Notes: generated from the letters alone by a model not told the origin. DNA of 38,707 nt from Bradyrhizobium sp. (GCF_030646015.1 NZ_JAUSLT010000104.1:1-38707), one strand, 5' to 3'. Shown: positions 23,137 through 37,557, counted from the first letter of the stretch. A program made the numbers and translations.

Positions 23137-23886
23137 CTACTCCAGCCCCTGCGCCTTCGGCATGTCCTGGGTCGGCAGGATCTGCGGCGCGGGCTTGGCC
23201 TCGACAGCCGGGGCGGCTGCGGGAGCCGTGGTCTGGCCGGTGGTCTGCGGATCGGCCGGTTTCGCCGGCACCGCCGCAGCCGACTGCTGGGCTGGCGGCA
23301 CGGCAGCTGGCTGAGCTGGCTGCACGGCCGGCGGCGCGGCGGCCAGCGGCCTGGCTTCGCCGGCGCGCGGCTTCGGAACCGGCACCCCGGGCGTGCGGCT
23401 TGCAACCTTCGGTGCGGCGCGCGGCGGGCGCGGCTCGCCCCTGAGCGCGCCGGCCGACGGCGGGCCGGGCGGGCCGTAGGTGGTCGTCAGGGCGGCATCG
23501 AAATTGTCACCCATCCGGTTCGCCGGCAGGAAACGCAGGATCCGCCCGGTGCGGGCGTCGATCACCAGCCGCCCGTCGTCGCCGCCGCGATCGATCACCG
23601 AAATCGTGTAGAACAAGCCGCGCCGCACCGGAATACCGAGCGGCGAAAATCCGCTGTCGCGCAGCACCGTGTAGACCTCATGCGGCGGCAACAATCGCGG
23701 GCCGTAACCAGGCCGATAGTCAGGAATTCGCGCTTCCGGCGGCATCGCGGCATAGGGACCGCCGATGTCGGACACCACCCGATATGGCGAGCGCGCGCCT
23801 TCGTAGGGCGCCAGCACTTGCGCATTGGCGGTGCCGGCCGCCACCACCAGTCCGGCCGATATGATCCATCCTGCGAACAGCTTCAT
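23137..23886 (-). CDS. Secreted Pro/Ala-rich protein of unknown function
   Basis: A 249-residue protein with a clear signal peptide (MKLFAGWIISAGLVVAAGTA, cleavage after about residue 22). Residues 50-125 form a compact region with EVYTVLRDSGFSPLGIPVRR and DDGRLVIDARTGRILRF, resembling a PepSY-like or periplasmic sensor-type fold. From about residue 140 it is Pro/Ala-rich, low complexity and probably disordered, which suggests wall or envelope spanning. ATG 23886 is preferred to an upstream start because the signal begins there. Function is unknown. Confidence 0.8.
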   Translation of the reverse strand: MKLFAGWIISAGLVVAAGTANAQVLAPYEGARSPYRVVSDIGGPYAAMPPEARIPDYRPGYGPRLLPPHEVYTVLRDSGFSPLGIPVRRGLFYTISVIDRGGDDGRLVIDARTGRILRFLPANRMGDNFDAALTTTYGPPGPPSAGALRGEPRPPRAAPKVASRTPGVPVPKPRAGEARPLAAAPPAVQPAQPAAVPPAQQSAAAVPAKPADPQTTGQTTAPAAAPAVEAKPAPQILPTQDMPKAQGLE

Positions 23887-24338
23887 CGGATAATCGCTCC
23901 TGCTACTCCTCTGAGCGTTTTCGCTCGTTGGTCCCGCCGGCAACATGTTTGCCAAATCCGGCGGTCCTTGGGCCGGATCGCGGCGCGTTTACTCCAAATC
24001 CGGGGCGGGCCGGTTATCCCCGCAGGCCACACGGATCTGCCATGCAACCGGCGACTTTCACGCGCTTGTGTGATAGAAAAAAATTTGGCATGGTCTGAGT
24101 TAGGACAGCATGACTGTCTTAATTGCGGTGCGATCCCGGCACAGGGATTGCAACGAAAGATGGTGCTCAGGCGCCAGGAAGTAAAAGGCAAGGCCGTTCG
24201 TCGGGGACGCCGGACGCCCAGGCCTGAATTTACGAAATTGCGGCTCGCGGAGGACGAGCGGTGGCCCGGTGGGTGCCGCAAACGCCCAAGGTGCGCCACC
24301 GGACGGTGAGGCGCTTCGCCTTATTGAGAGGACGTGAG
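23887..24338. other. Intergenic region upstream of gltB
   Basis: About 450 bases with no confirmed gene. Features noted: a GACAG-N5-CTGTC palindrome (24104-24118), a possible 24-codon leader ORF from ATG 24110 to TAA at 24182-24184 with AGGA just upstream, and an AT-rich patch (24075-24100) likely holding a promoter. A sigma-54 site was looked for near 24085 and not supported. No attenuation structure was recognised. Confidence 0.4.
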
Positions 24339-29072
<4,734 letters not shown>

Positions 29073-29080
29073 AAAGAAAT

Positions 29081-29215
29081 CGTCATCCTGAGGTGCGAGC
29101 CGCTTTTCGGCGAGCCTCGAAGGATGACCGACGAAGGTGCCTGTTGCTCATCCTTCGAGGCGCGCAAGAGCGCGCACCTCACAGGTGAACGCAATTGCGT
29201 TCACCGGGGATGACG
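29081..29215. repeat. Dispersed palindromic repeat, copy C, between gltB and gltD
   Basis: CGTCATCCTGAGGTGCGAGC (29081-29100), CCTCGAAGGATGA, then CTCATCCTTCGAGGCGCG and a final GGGGATGACG (to about 29215). These are the same modules as copies A and B. It would form hairpins between the two cotranscribed genes and may set the gltB:gltD ratio. Confidence 0.78.
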
Positions 29216-29256
29216 ACGGAAAGAGACAAAGCAAGGGTTCAGGGGCGTCTGGTTAA

Positions 29257-30714
29257 ATGGGCAAGATTACAGGTTTTCTCGAGATCGACCGCCACGACCG
29301 CAAGTACGCGCCGGTCGCCGAGCGCGTGAAACACTACAACGAATTCGTCGTTCCCCTGAGCGAGAAGGAAACCCGCGACCAGGCGGCGCGCTGCATGAAT
29401 TGCGGCATTCCCTATTGCCACGGCACCGGATCGGTGGCGCCGGGCACCCCGGGCTGCCCGGTCAACAACCAGATTCCCGATTTCAACGATCTGGTCTACC
29501 AGAACAACTGGCAGGAAGCCTCGCGCAACCTGCACTCGACCAATAACTTTCCGGAATTCACCGGCCGCATCTGCCCGGCGCCGTGCGAAGCCTCCTGCAC
29601 GCTCAACATCGACGACAACCCGGTCACCATCAAGACCATCGAATGCGCCATCGTCGACCGCGCCTGGGACAATGGCTGGTTGCCGCCGGAGATCGCGCCG
29701 ATCAAGACCGGCAAGAAGATCGCCGTGGTCGGCTCCGGCCCCGCCGGCCTCGCCTGCGCGCAGCAGCTGGCGCGCGCCGGGCATGACGTGCATGTCTACG
29801 AGAAATTCGCCAAGGCCGGCGGGTTGCTGCGTTACGGCATTCCCGATTTCAAGATGGAGAAGCACGTCATCGACCGCCGCATCGCGCAGATGGAGGCCGA
29901 GGGCGTGGTGTTTCATTACGGCAGCCCGGTCGGCGGCAGCGCCCCGGGCGCGATCGACCCGCAAACCCTGCTCACCGAATATGACGCGATGGCGCTGACC
30001 GGCGGCGCCGAAGCCGCGCGCGATCTGCCGATCCCCGGCCGCGATCTCGCCGGCATCCACTACGCGATGGATTTCCTGCCGCAGCAGAACCGCCGCGTCT
30101 CCAGCGAGCCGCTCGGCACGGCTGCGGAGATCCTCGCCACCGGCAAGGACGTCGTCGTGATCGGCGGCGGCGACACCGGTTCCGACTGCATCGGCACCTC
30201 GTTCCGGCAGGGTGCGAAGTCGGTGACGCAAATCGAGATCATGCCGGCGCCGCCGGAGCATGAGAACAAGGGCCTGACCTGGCCGAACTGGCCGATGAAG
30301 ATGCGAACGTCGTCGAGCCAGGCCGAAGGCGCCAAGCGCGACTTCGCGGTACTGACGCAGAAGTTTTCCGGCGAGAACGGCAAAGTCGCAAAACTGCATT
30401 GCGTGCATGTCGACGACAAGTTCAAGCCGATTGCCGGCAGCGAATTCGAACTCGACGCGCAGCTCGTGCTGCTGGCGATGGGTTTCGTGCATCCGGTGCA
30501 TGAGGGCCTGCTGAAGACGCTCGGCGTCGACCTCGACCCGCGCGGCAATGTGCGCGCCAACACCTCGGACTACCTGACCTCGCGGCCGAACGTGTTCAGC
30601 GCCGGCGACATGCGCCGCGGACAATCGCTCGTCGTTTGGGCGATCCGCGAAGGCCGGCTCTGCGCCCGTTCGATCGATCAATTCTTGATGGGAACGACCA
30701 ACCTGCCGAGGTGA
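29257..30714 (+). CDS. gltD: Glutamate synthase (NADPH) small subunit
   Basis: A 485-residue FAD protein that passes electrons from NADPH to GltB. The N-terminal iron-sulfur cysteines are C46, C49, C54, C67, C106, C110 and C114. FAD-binding [12 protein letters not shown] is at about 157-168 and a second nucleotide site [10 protein letters not shown] lies near residue 300. The C-terminal FAD block is [19 protein letters not shown]. Length and order match GltD. It ends 17 bases before a convergent kinase gene. Confidence 0.97.
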   Translation: MGKITGFLEIDRHDRKYAPVAERVKHYNEFVVPLSEKETRDQAARCMNCGIPYCHGTGSVAPGTPGCPVNNQIPDFNDLVYQNNWQEASRNLHSTNNFPEFTGRICPAPCEASCTLNIDDNPVTIKTIECAIVDRAWDNGWLPPEIAPIKTGKKIAVVGSGPAGLACAQQLARAGHDVHVYEKFAKAGGLLRYGIPDFKMEKHVIDRRIAQMEAEGVVFHYGSPVGGSAPGAIDPQTLLTEYDAMALTGGAEAARDLPIPGRDLAGIHYAMDFLPQQNRRVSSEPLGTAAEILATGKDVVVIGGGDTGSDCIGTSFRQGAKSVTQIEIMPAPPEHENKGLTWPNWPMKMRTSSSQAEGAKRDFAVLTQKFSGENGKVAKLHCVHVDDKFKPIAGSEFELDAQLVLLAMGFVHPVHEGLLKTLGVDLDPRGNVRANTSDYLTSRPNVFSAGDMRRGQSLVVWAIREGRLCARSIDQFLMGTTNLPR

Positions 30715-30731
30715 CGACCTCGTCGTTCCCC

Positions 30732-31793
30732 CTACCTCGTCAGCCGATCCTTGGTCATCTTCAGCGTGACGATGACGCCTTCCGGATTCCAGTCGCAAGC
30801 AATCGATCCGCCGAGCTGAACGGTCATGCCGCGGTTGAGCAGCTTGCTGCCGTAGCCGCCATCGCCTGTCAGCGCCTGCACCGGCGGGCCACCGCGCTCG
30901 GTCCAGACCACCGTCACCTCGGTGTCATGGGGAACGCAGGAGATATCGAGTACGCCTTCCGGCGAGGACAGCGCGCCGTATTTGAGGGAGTTGGTGGCAA
31001 GCTCGTGCACCACCAGCGCCAGCGTCGTCGCCGCCTGTTCGCCGACGCCCATGCGCGGCACCGAGACCCGGACGCGGCCGCTGAACGCTCCCATGTCGTC
31101 ATAGGGCGCGAGCAATACCGTGAACAGGTCGCCGAGCAGCGCCGCCTTACCGCTCTGGCCCGGCAGCGGACGAACCAGATCGTGGGCCCGGCCGAGCGCG
31201 GTCAGCCGATGGGTGAGTTCTTGCGCCATATCCGCAGTGGTCTTGGCGGAACGTGACGTGATCTCCGTCAGTCCAGTCGCGATCGCCAGCAGATTCTTGA
31301 CCCGGTGGCTCATTTCGCCCGCCAGCAGCTCGTGGCCCTCTTCAGCCTGCTTGCGGCCGGTAACGTCGATGAAGATGCCATACATGATGCGGCCGACAAT
31401 GCCGGCATCGTCGCCCTGCCCGCGCGCCGAGATCCAGCGCACCTCCTCACCGACCATGATGCGGAAATCGATTTCATAGGCGCCGACGATGGCGCGAGTC
31501 GCGGCGAACGCCGCCTTAACCCGGTCGCGATCCGCCGGATGAATATGAGCCGACAGATCATCGAACGACACATAGTCACTGATCGGCACGTCCCAGAGCT
31601 GAAAGGCACGCTCATCCATCGTGAAACGGTTGGTGTCGACATTCCACGACCACAGGGCGACCCCCGCCGCCTCGATGGCGAGGCGCAGATGTGCAGAGTC
31701 CCAGTCGGGCAAGCCTGATTTTGCGGGTGGCTGCACCACCTTCTGTGGGACCGAAATCGCGGTCGCCGCGCCGCCTTGTGTCAGCATCGCCAT
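30732..31793 (-). CDS. PAS-HWE sensor histidine kinase
   Basis: A 353-residue cytoplasmic kinase, no transmembrane helix. A PAS domain covers about residues 32-145 (LRLAIEAAGVALWSW to YGIFIDVTGRKQAE). The phosphoacceptor block EMSHRVKNLLAIATGLTE contains H163, and the ATPase region has the HELATNSLKYGAL N-box with N268. The W297-T-E299 motif places it in the HWE family common in rhizobia. The PAS domain shows no flavin-type GXNCRFLQ motif, so it is probably not a blue-light receptor. No response regulator is adjacent. GGAAA precedes ATG 31793. Confidence 0.9.
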   Translation of the reverse strand: MAMLTQGGAATAISVPQKVVQPPAKSGLPDWDSAHLRLAIEAAGVALWSWNVDTNRFTMDERAFQLWDVPISDYVSFDDLSAHIHPADRDRVKAAFAATRAIVGAYEIDFRIMVGEEVRWISARGQGDDAGIVGRIMYGIFIDVTGRKQAEEGHELLAGEMSHRVKNLLAIATGLTEITSRSAKTTADMAQELTHRLTALGRAHDLVRPLPGQSGKAALLGDLFTVLLAPYDDMGAFSGRVRVSVPRMGVGEQAATTLALVVHELATNSLKYGALSSPEGVLDISCVPHDTEVTVVWTERGGPPVQALTGDGGYGSKLLNRGMTVQLGGSIACDWNPEGVIVTLKMTKDRLTR

Positions 31794-32062
31794 GGCTATT
31801 TCCAGCTTTCATGAACTATGGCGAGTCATCGACTGGACCGCTCAACATGACTCTGCCGCGTATGCCACGTGAACAGGTTCTGGGGGAACAAATCGAAAGG
31901 CCAGAAGACTGGCGGCAGGTGACCAATGCGCGAGGGCGGGAAAGGTTCAATCGCGTGACGGCAATTCTTGCAGAATTTGTGCAGCCCGCCTTGACACGGA
32001 CAGGTTGCAGCGCGTGACCGGCCTGATATTGTTGGAGCAATAGTGAGGCGGAGTTTCCGACG

Positions 32063-34108
32063 TTGACCGCGGGCGAATGGTACGTCTTTGACGGCGCTTC
32101 CCAGCATGGGCCGATGTCGCACGCTGACGTCGTCCGGTTCCTGAAGGACTTCGCCGATCGCGATGCCGTCAGCGTCTGGCGTCCGGGCCTGGATGACTGG
32201 AAGCCGGCAAGCTACCTGTTCGAAGTTGCCGCCCCGGCCGGATTGGTAAACCCGGCGCAGGAGATTTCCTGCAAGCGAAGATATTCCCTCTACGGCCTGT
32301 ACCTCGGCCTGTCGGTCGTTCTGTCAGACTATTTGTTCGAATGGAGGGGCAGGAAATTCCGGCCGTGGACCGGGACCGATGCCGCCGAGAACATTGGCTA
32401 TATTTTCGGGGTGATCGCGGTCTGGGTTTTATTGGCCTTCTTTATCGGCGCCGTGGTTGATTTCGCGAGGGGAAGATCCCGACGCAAGAGCGTGCTCGAC
32501 CCGAGCACGTTTGAAGAACCCGAATTTTCCCCCGCGATACCCTTAGACCCGAACCGACGAAATAATTTCATCGCACGCTACTGGCGTGGCGAGTATTCGC
32601 TCGGCATTTCCTACTGGTGGTTCGGTTTCGTTGGCAGCATCGCCGTCGGCATTCTCATTGCCGGTATCGTTGCCCTTTTCCAAACCGGCAGAGGGTACGA
32701 TCCATATGCAATCTTCGGTACTCTGGTCTGCGTCTGGCTAGTCGTCGTCCTTTTCACCGTCTGGCAAGTCACCGGTGTGTGGCGATCGGCAAATCGCCTG
32801 ATTGCTCATCGCCGAACCGTCGGGAAACGGGCGGTCTGGGCTACCGTGGCCAAGGTCGTCATCGTCCTGGGGTTCTTGAGTTCGCTCAGCGCGTTCGTCT
32901 CGTCCGGATGGCCGCAACTGATCGAGACCTCCCGGATGGCCTTTCTCGGTGACCCCGGCATCCCTGCCTACTCCATCCGCGTCATGCGGAACGGAACGGA
33001 GGCGGAGATTACCGGAGGTTTCAAATACGGCCTGAGCGATGACTTCAGCAAAATCCTCAAGGCTTCACGTCAAATAAAGGTCGTTCACCTCCACAGCACC
33101 GGTGGACGGGTTGGGGAGGCCATCAAATTAGGCGACGTGCTCAGGGCGCAGGGCGTGGACACCTACGTCGCCCTTGGCTGCTATTCGGCGTGCACTGTCG
33201 CGTTTGCGGCGGGGCGCAACCGATTTATCCGCAAAGGCGCGGTTCTCGGCTTTCACGCTCCAGCCTTTCCGGGAATGAGCGCCAGCGAATTGCAGGATGC
33301 AGCCGAAGAGCAGAAGCAGATTTTCATCAAGGCAGGCTTCAATAGGGGGTTCGTGGACAAAGCCCTGTCCACGCCCAGTTCCGGCATGTGGAAACCTCCG
33401 GCGGAAGTCATGGCCTCCGCCAACGTCATTACGGGGGTGTCGAACGGGAAGGAATTTGCGCTTTCGGGCTTTGGCGCGGATATGAGCCAGGACCGGCTGG
33501 CGGAGATGATCACGACAGGGCTGCCGCTGCTTCGCGCCATCAAAGAGAAATTCCCGAAAGAGTATGACGGCGTCATCAGCACCTATTACGGCGACTACGT
33601 CGCCGGCAAGACGGAAGCCGACACGATCGTGAACGCGCGCGCCAGGCTGGCTTCGATCCTTTCACCCCTGCAGCTTCTTGCTGACGACGCCGTGCTCGTG
33701 GACATGGGAGCGGTGTTCGCGGATCAATACGCCGCCCTGGGCGCGAAGAGTCCGGCGCTTTGCTACAAATTCGCATCCGGAGTCGGGGCCGACAGCAATA
33801 TCGCGGAAAATTTGCCGGCGGCACTCGTTGACCGGGAAAACGAAATTAACCGGCGCGTCGTGGAAACGGCGAAAAAGCGTCAGGACGTTTCCGCCACAAT
33901 CGTTGGCGAACTCTGGGGCAAGCTCGGCGCCGAAATGGCTGCGAAGGGCATCGGTGACGACCAGCTCAAGCTGTTGACCAGCGGCTCCGTCGATCCCTCG
34001 AAGTATCGTGAGTATTGCCAGGCATCAACGACTTTCTATCGCGAAATTGCGCGCCTGCCGCCAAGCGAGGCCGCCATCCTCATGCGTTCTGTGCTGGCCC
34101 AAAAATAG
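32063..34108 (+). CDS. GYF-domain, multi-membrane, ClpP/crotonase-like protease protein
   Basis: A 681-residue protein with an unusual layout. Residues 5-55 form a GYF_2-type domain (GEWYVFDGASQHGPMSHADV). Hydrophobic segments lie near 76-92, 111-133, 184-206, 219-240 and 261-281. Residues 305-400 look like the ClpP/SppA-type serine-protease fold (COG3904-like): HSTGGRVGEAIKLGDVLRAQ, then GCYSACTVAFAAGRNRF with likely nucleophile S375, then LGFHAP with H398. A helical C-terminal domain of about 230 residues is not recognised. TTG 32063 follows GAGGCGGAG and is needed for the full GYF domain. Likely a membrane-anchored envelope protease; substrate unknown. Confidence 0.82.
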   Translation: MTAGEWYVFDGASQHGPMSHADVVRFLKDFADRDAVSVWRPGLDDWKPASYLFEVAAPAGLVNPAQEISCKRRYSLYGLYLGLSVVLSDYLFEWRGRKFRPWTGTDAAENIGYIFGVIAVWVLLAFFIGAVVDFARGRSRRKSVLDPSTFEEPEFSPAIPLDPNRRNNFIARYWRGEYSLGISYWWFGFVGSIAVGILIAGIVALFQTGRGYDPYAIFGTLVCVWLVVVLFTVWQVTGVWRSANRLIAHRRTVGKRAVWATVAKVVIVLGFLSSLSAFVSSGWPQLIETSRMAFLGDPGIPAYSIRVMRNGTEAEITGGFKYGLSDDFSKILKASRQIKVVHLHSTGGRVGEAIKLGDVLRAQGVDTYVALGCYSACTVAFAAGRNRFIRKGAVLGFHAPAFPGMSASELQDAAEEQKQIFIKAGFNRGFVDKALSTPSSGMWKPPAEVMASANVITGVSNGKEFALSGFGADMSQDRLAEMITTGLPLLRAIKEKFPKEYDGVISTYYGDYVAGKTEADTIVNARARLASILSPLQLLADDAVLVDMGAVFADQYAALGAKSPALCYKFASGVGADSNIAENLPAALVDRENEINRRVVETAKKRQDVSATIVGELWGKLGAEMAAKGIGDDQLKLLTSGSVDPSKYREYCQASTTFYREIARLPPSEAAILMRSVLAQK

Positions 34109-34146
34109 TCGAACCCGAAAGTCGCGCGGCGGGCCGTCGCTTCGAT

Positions 34147-35100
34147 TCAGCCCCACGGCCCGCGCGGCGCCGCGCCGCTGCCACGGGGAGCCGTCCAGGG
34201 ACCGCGTCGCGGCGATTGCGGCGGACGGGTCGGCGCCGCCATGCCTCCCTGCGACCCGAGCTCGGCCGCGAGCCGCTGCAGCTCGGCAATCCGGTTCTCG
34301 GTCGACGGATGGGTCGAGAACAGATTGTCCATGCCGCGACCCGACAGCGGGTTGATGATGAACATGTGCGCCGTCGCCGGATTGCGTTCGGCCTCCTCGT
34401 TCGGGATCACATGCGCGGCGTTCGAGATCTTGACCAGCGCCGACGCCAGGGCCATCGGCTGGCCGACGATGCGCCCGCCGAGATCGTCGGCGGCGTATTC
34501 GCGGGTCCGGCTGATCGCCATCTGCACCAGCATGGCGCCGAGCGGGGCGAGGATCATCATCGCGATCGAGCCGATGATGCCGGGGCCGTGGTTGTTGTCG
34601 CGGTTGCCGCCGAAGAACATGCCGAACTGCGCCAACATCGAGATCGCGCCGGCGATGGTCGCAGTGATGGTCATCAGCAGCGTGTCGTAGTTCTTGATAT
34701 GCGCGAGCTCATGCGCGATCACGCCGGCGAGCTCCTCGCGGCCGAGCGACTGCACCAGCCCGGTGGTGACGGCGACCGCGGCGTTCTCCGGGTTGCGGCC
34801 TGTGGCGAACGCATTGGGCTGCGGATTGTCCATCAGGAACACACGCGGCATCGGCAGGCCGGCCCGTCCGGCCAGCGTGGCCACGAGGTTCACGAGTTCA
34901 GGCGCGCTGCGCGCATCGACCTCATGGGCGCCGTACATCGACAGCACCATGCGGTCCGAATTCCAGTAGGCGAACAGGTTGGTCGCGGCCGCGATCAAGA
35001 GCGCGATGGTGGCGCCGCCGGCGCCGCCGATCAGATAACCGACACCCATGAACAGGGCCGTGAGACCGGCCAGCAGGATCGCGGTTCGAAAGTAGTTCAT
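34147..35100 (-). CDS. htpX: HtpX-family M48 membrane zinc metalloprotease
   Basis: A 317-residue inner-membrane protease that removes damaged or misfolded membrane proteins. It shows N-terminal helices (about 6-24 and 27-46), the zinc motif H130-E-L-A-H134, two further helices (about 143-163 and 175-195) and the third ligand E201 in TREYAADD. The C-terminus is a Pro/Arg-rich tail. GGGAGAC precedes the ATG. It faces the ClpP-like gene tail to tail, 38 bases apart, so two envelope proteases are neighbours. Confidence 0.94.
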   Translation of the reverse strand: MNYFRTAILLAGLTALFMGVGYLIGGAGGATIALLIAAATNLFAYWNSDRMVLSMYGAHEVDARSAPELVNLVATLAGRAGLPMPRVFLMDNPQPNAFATGRNPENAAVAVTTGLVQSLGREELAGVIAHELAHIKNYDTLLMTITATIAGAISMLAQFGMFFGGNRDNNHGPGIIGSIAMMILAPLGAMLVQMAISRTREYAADDLGGRIVGQPMALASALVKISNAAHVIPNEEAERNPATAHMFIINPLSGRGMDNLFSTHPSTENRIAELQRLAAELGSQGGMAAPTRPPQSPRRGPWTAPRGSGAAPRGPWG

Positions 35101-35308
35101 CGTCGTCTCCCTGATGCCGGCGGCAGAGCCCGCGGCATGCAGGAATTCAAGTAGAATGCCCCGGCGCGGGTTCAAGACCGCCGGATGCGTCGCCGCGTCG
35201 CGGCGGGGGCGGTGAAGCGTCCCAGGGCCTGAAGTCGGATCAATCGGCCCCGTTTCCGGCCATATCGGCGCCGGAAACCCGGGTCGGAGCGCCCGCCCAG
35301 GATATCGC

Positions 35309-35322
35309 TTGATCCAGCTCAA
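35309..35322 (+). promoter_or_regulatory. FixK/FNR-type box upstream of the BA14K-type gene
   Basis: TTGATCCAGCTCAA, a perfect TTGA-N6-TCAA site. With the CATGAT -10 element at 35345-35350 and a start near 35357, the box is centred about 41.5 bases upstream, the class II activation position. Binding is inferred. Confidence 0.7.
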
Positions 35323-35376
35323 GGCCGATGTTTGCGTGAGGCGGCATGATGCGAAAATCAATGGAAAGGTAACGAA

Positions 35377-35730
35377 ATGGCAGTTCAGAAATCCCGCGCG
35401 CGCAAACTGGTCACCCGCATATTGGCGACAGGCGTCATGTTGTCGATGTACGCATTCGGCGTCGTCGCCACGACCGGCGCCATGGGCGTTTCCTCGGCTT
35501 ACGCGCAACGCGGCCGTGGCCGGGGTTATGGTCGGGGTTATGGCGGCGGCAATGTCGGCGCGGGAGTGGCCCTCGGCATCGGTGCTGCCGTGATCGGCGG
35601 CGCCATCATAGCGAGCGAAGCCCAGCGGCAGCGCGATGCTATCGGCTACTGCATGCAACGCTACCGGTCGTACGACCCGCAAAGCATGACCTATCTGGGG
35701 AACGACGGCTACCGCCGCCCGTGTCCGTAA
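35377..35730 (+). CDS. BA14K-like small secreted or membrane protein
   Basis: A 117-residue protein. A basic start and a signal-like hydrophobic helix (about 12-41) are followed by a Gly/Arg/Tyr repeat ([15 protein letters not shown]), a second hydrophobic Gly/Ala segment and the C-terminal BA14K signature [18 protein letters not shown] with two conserved Cys (C92 and C116). In Brucella the family includes an immunoreactive lectin-like protein. GGAAAGG precedes ATG 35377, and a terminator follows. The FixK/FNR box at 35309-35322 suggests low-oxygen induction. Confidence 0.85.
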   Translation: MAVQKSRARKLVTRILATGVMLSMYAFGVVATTGAMGVSSAYAQRGRGRGYGRGYGGGNVGAGVALGIGAAVIGGAIIASEAQRQRDAIGYCMQRYRSYDPQSMTYLGNDGYRRPCP

Positions 35731-35757
35731 CGGACGACCGCCAGCGCGACGATTTCA

Positions 35758-35788
35758 GAACCCCGGCCTTGCGCCGGGGTTCTTGTTT
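35758..35788 (+). terminator. Rho-independent terminator after the BA14K-like gene
   Basis: GAACCCCGGC (35758-35767), a 5-base loop and GCCGGGGTTC (35773-35782), followed by TTGTTT. The stem is perfect; its minus-strand T-tract is weak. Confidence 0.82.
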
Positions 35789-35826
35789 GGAGGGCGGTGC
35801 GCACGACAAGGCGGGACGCGCAGCTG

Positions 35827-37557
35827 CTAGTGCTGCAGTCTCACCCCCAGCATCACCACGGTCGAATTGGTGCTGTTACCGACGATGTTTGAGTCGAGCC
35901 AGTCGCGGCGCAGCGTGCCCTTGAGCCAGATGTTGCGGTTCAGCTTGTAAATCAGGTCGCCGGAGACCGAATAGAAGCGGTCGAAGCGCGCATCCCCCTG
36001 ATAGTCTTGGGTGCCCCAGGTGAACTTGCCGATCGCGGTCAGCCAGCGGCGGAAATCGTGGTCGACTTCCACCGTATACGTGTTGGTCAGCACGCCGGAG
36101 ACGCCGGGCACCGTGGTTTCGTCGATCGAGGTGGTGGCAAAGAATTTCGCTGTCGTCAGCGGCGTCGCCACCCACACCAGCGAGGCCGACGTCAAAAGCC
36201 CCTGCAGCGGCATCAGTCGCGGATCCTGATAGGTGCGCGCCGCCCAGCCGATCGCGAGCTCGCCGGTCAGGATGCGCGAGAATTCGAAAGTGGTGCCGGC
36301 GCGCACCGATCCGCCACTGGAATTGCGCAGATAGCCATTGCGATCCGCCTGCTGGTCATGCTCCCGGACGTTGCCGACGATTTCGCCGAACGGTTTCAGG
36401 CCCGGGATCAGATCGTAGCTGACGCGCCCGAGACCGCCGAACTGGTTGTAGTTGCGGTCGTCATTGCTGCTCGACGTGCCGTCGGTGAGTTTCGACGCCT
36501 GATAGACGGTGCGGTCGGCGGTGAGGCCTGAGGACAATTGCAGGCGGTTGAAACTCTGATCGACACCGAAGGTGCCGCCGAGCGTCGTGTAGATCGGATA
36601 GCGCTGCAGGCCGGCCTGGATGTTCGGGCTGCCGGGATTGTCGGTGGCGACGCGCAGCCGGCCCTGTCCCATCAGGCGGAAGTCGCGACTGACGTCGAGG
36701 CGGCCGTCGATATGGCCGTCAAAATCCGGCCGGTCGACCACGACCGGCGCCGAGGAGATGGTGCCGTCGGTCGGCGGCGGAAAGGTGTTGCCGTAGCCGG
36801 TGAACGAGCCGCGCAGATCGGCGACCACGGCGTGGCGCTGCCACTCGGAAACCGCGAGGAATTCCGGCGCCACCACATAGAACGGCGATCCCTTCGGCAC
36901 CACGGTGCGGCGCGGATTGGTGTCGAAGCCGCCGCGCAGCTCGAGCGCGGACTTGATCAGAAAGCTGCCGGCGTAATCGCCGATCGCGCCGAACGGATCG
37001 TCGTCGACCTTCAGCCGCTTGCGCGGCGGCTGGCCCGGCACGGTGCCGGCCATCGCCGGCGGGATCGGCGTCTTGTTGGCGGAGTCCGACGGCGGGATCG
37101 ACAGCCGCACCCGCCCGTTGGCGGGCAAAGGCTGCGGCGGCTTGCTGCCGGGACCCGGTGGTGGCTTCGGCCTGGCCTGGCCCGGATAGTATTTTGTCTT
37201 CTTCCTGGTGCGGTTGAGCGAGTCGTAGCCGGAGGTGGACGCACCGCTGGCGGCGGGAAGGCCGTAGGTCGGAATCGCGCCGATCCGTGATTTCGCCGGC
37301 ACGTCCTTGTCGCGCAGCCGCGCGTCATTGGCGGCATCGCCGGTGCGGTCGCTGGACTCCCCGGTCCGGCGCAGCGGCGAATCCTGCAGCGACACAAAGC
37401 CGTCGCGAGCCGGGCGGAACAGGTCGGGGGTCAGGGTCTGGGCGTGGCCTGGAGAGTTATCGAAGGCGATCAGCGCAAGGGTCAGCGCAAGGCATGGCAA
37501 TAACGCGCGTAAAACCGTTACGCGCCCGCGACGGCCCCTTGCTGGACCCGACATCAC
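35827..37557 (-). CDS. Outer-membrane beta-barrel protein
   Basis: A 576-residue secreted protein. A signal peptide (about 14-40) is followed by a disordered Pro/Lys-rich region to about residue 185, then many amphipathic strands (for example ALELRGGFDTNP, VVADLRGSFTGYG, GRLDVSRDFRL) through to a C-terminal barrel strand ending in VMLGVRLQH. This matches the BBP2-like outer-membrane barrel group of alphaproteobacteria. GTG 37557 or ATG 37554 can start it; GGAG lies upstream. The ligand is unknown. The long N-terminal linker is unusual and may cross the periplasm. Confidence 0.86.
   Translation of the reverse strand: MMSGPARGRRGRVTVLRALLPCLALTLALIAFDNSPGHAQTLTPDLFRPARDGFVSLQDSPLRRTGESSDRTGDAANDARLRDKDVPAKSRIGAIPTYGLPAASGASTSGYDSLNRTRKKTKYYPGQARPKPPPGPGSKPPQPLPANGRVRLSIPPSDSANKTPIPPAMAGTVPGQPPRKRLKVDDDPFGAIGDYAGSFLIKSALELRGGFDTNPRRTVVPKGSPFYVVAPEFLAVSEWQRHAVVADLRGSFTGYGNTFPPPTDGTISSAPVVVDRPDFDGHIDGRLDVSRDFRLMGQGRLRVATDNPGSPNIQAGLQRYPIYTTLGGTFGVDQSFNRLQLSSGLTADRTVYQASKLTDGTSSSNDDRNYNQFGGLGRVSYDLIPGLKPFGEIVGNVREHDQQADRNGYLRNSSGGSVRAGTTFEFSRILTGELAIGWAARTYQDPRLMPLQGLLTSASLVWVATPLTTAKFFATTSIDETTVPGVSGVLTNTYTVEVDHDFRRWLTAIGKFTWGTQDYQGDARFDRFYSVSGDLIYKLNRNIWLKGTLRRDWLDSNIVGNSTNSTVVMLGVRLQH

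Noticed and set aside
24085..24105. A possible sigma-54 promoter (TTGGCATGG...) before gltB
   Set aside because: The -24 GG can be read but the -12 GC is missing at the required spacing.
31980..32030. TTGACA near 31995 as a -35 for the GYF-ClpP-like gene
   Set aside because: No -10 is found at 16-18 bases; the only TATA-like hexamer (TGATAT) is about 27 bases away.
36535..36560. TTGC...GTTGAAAC resembling a FixK box
   Set aside because: It lies inside the beta-barrel gene and does not match the second half-site.
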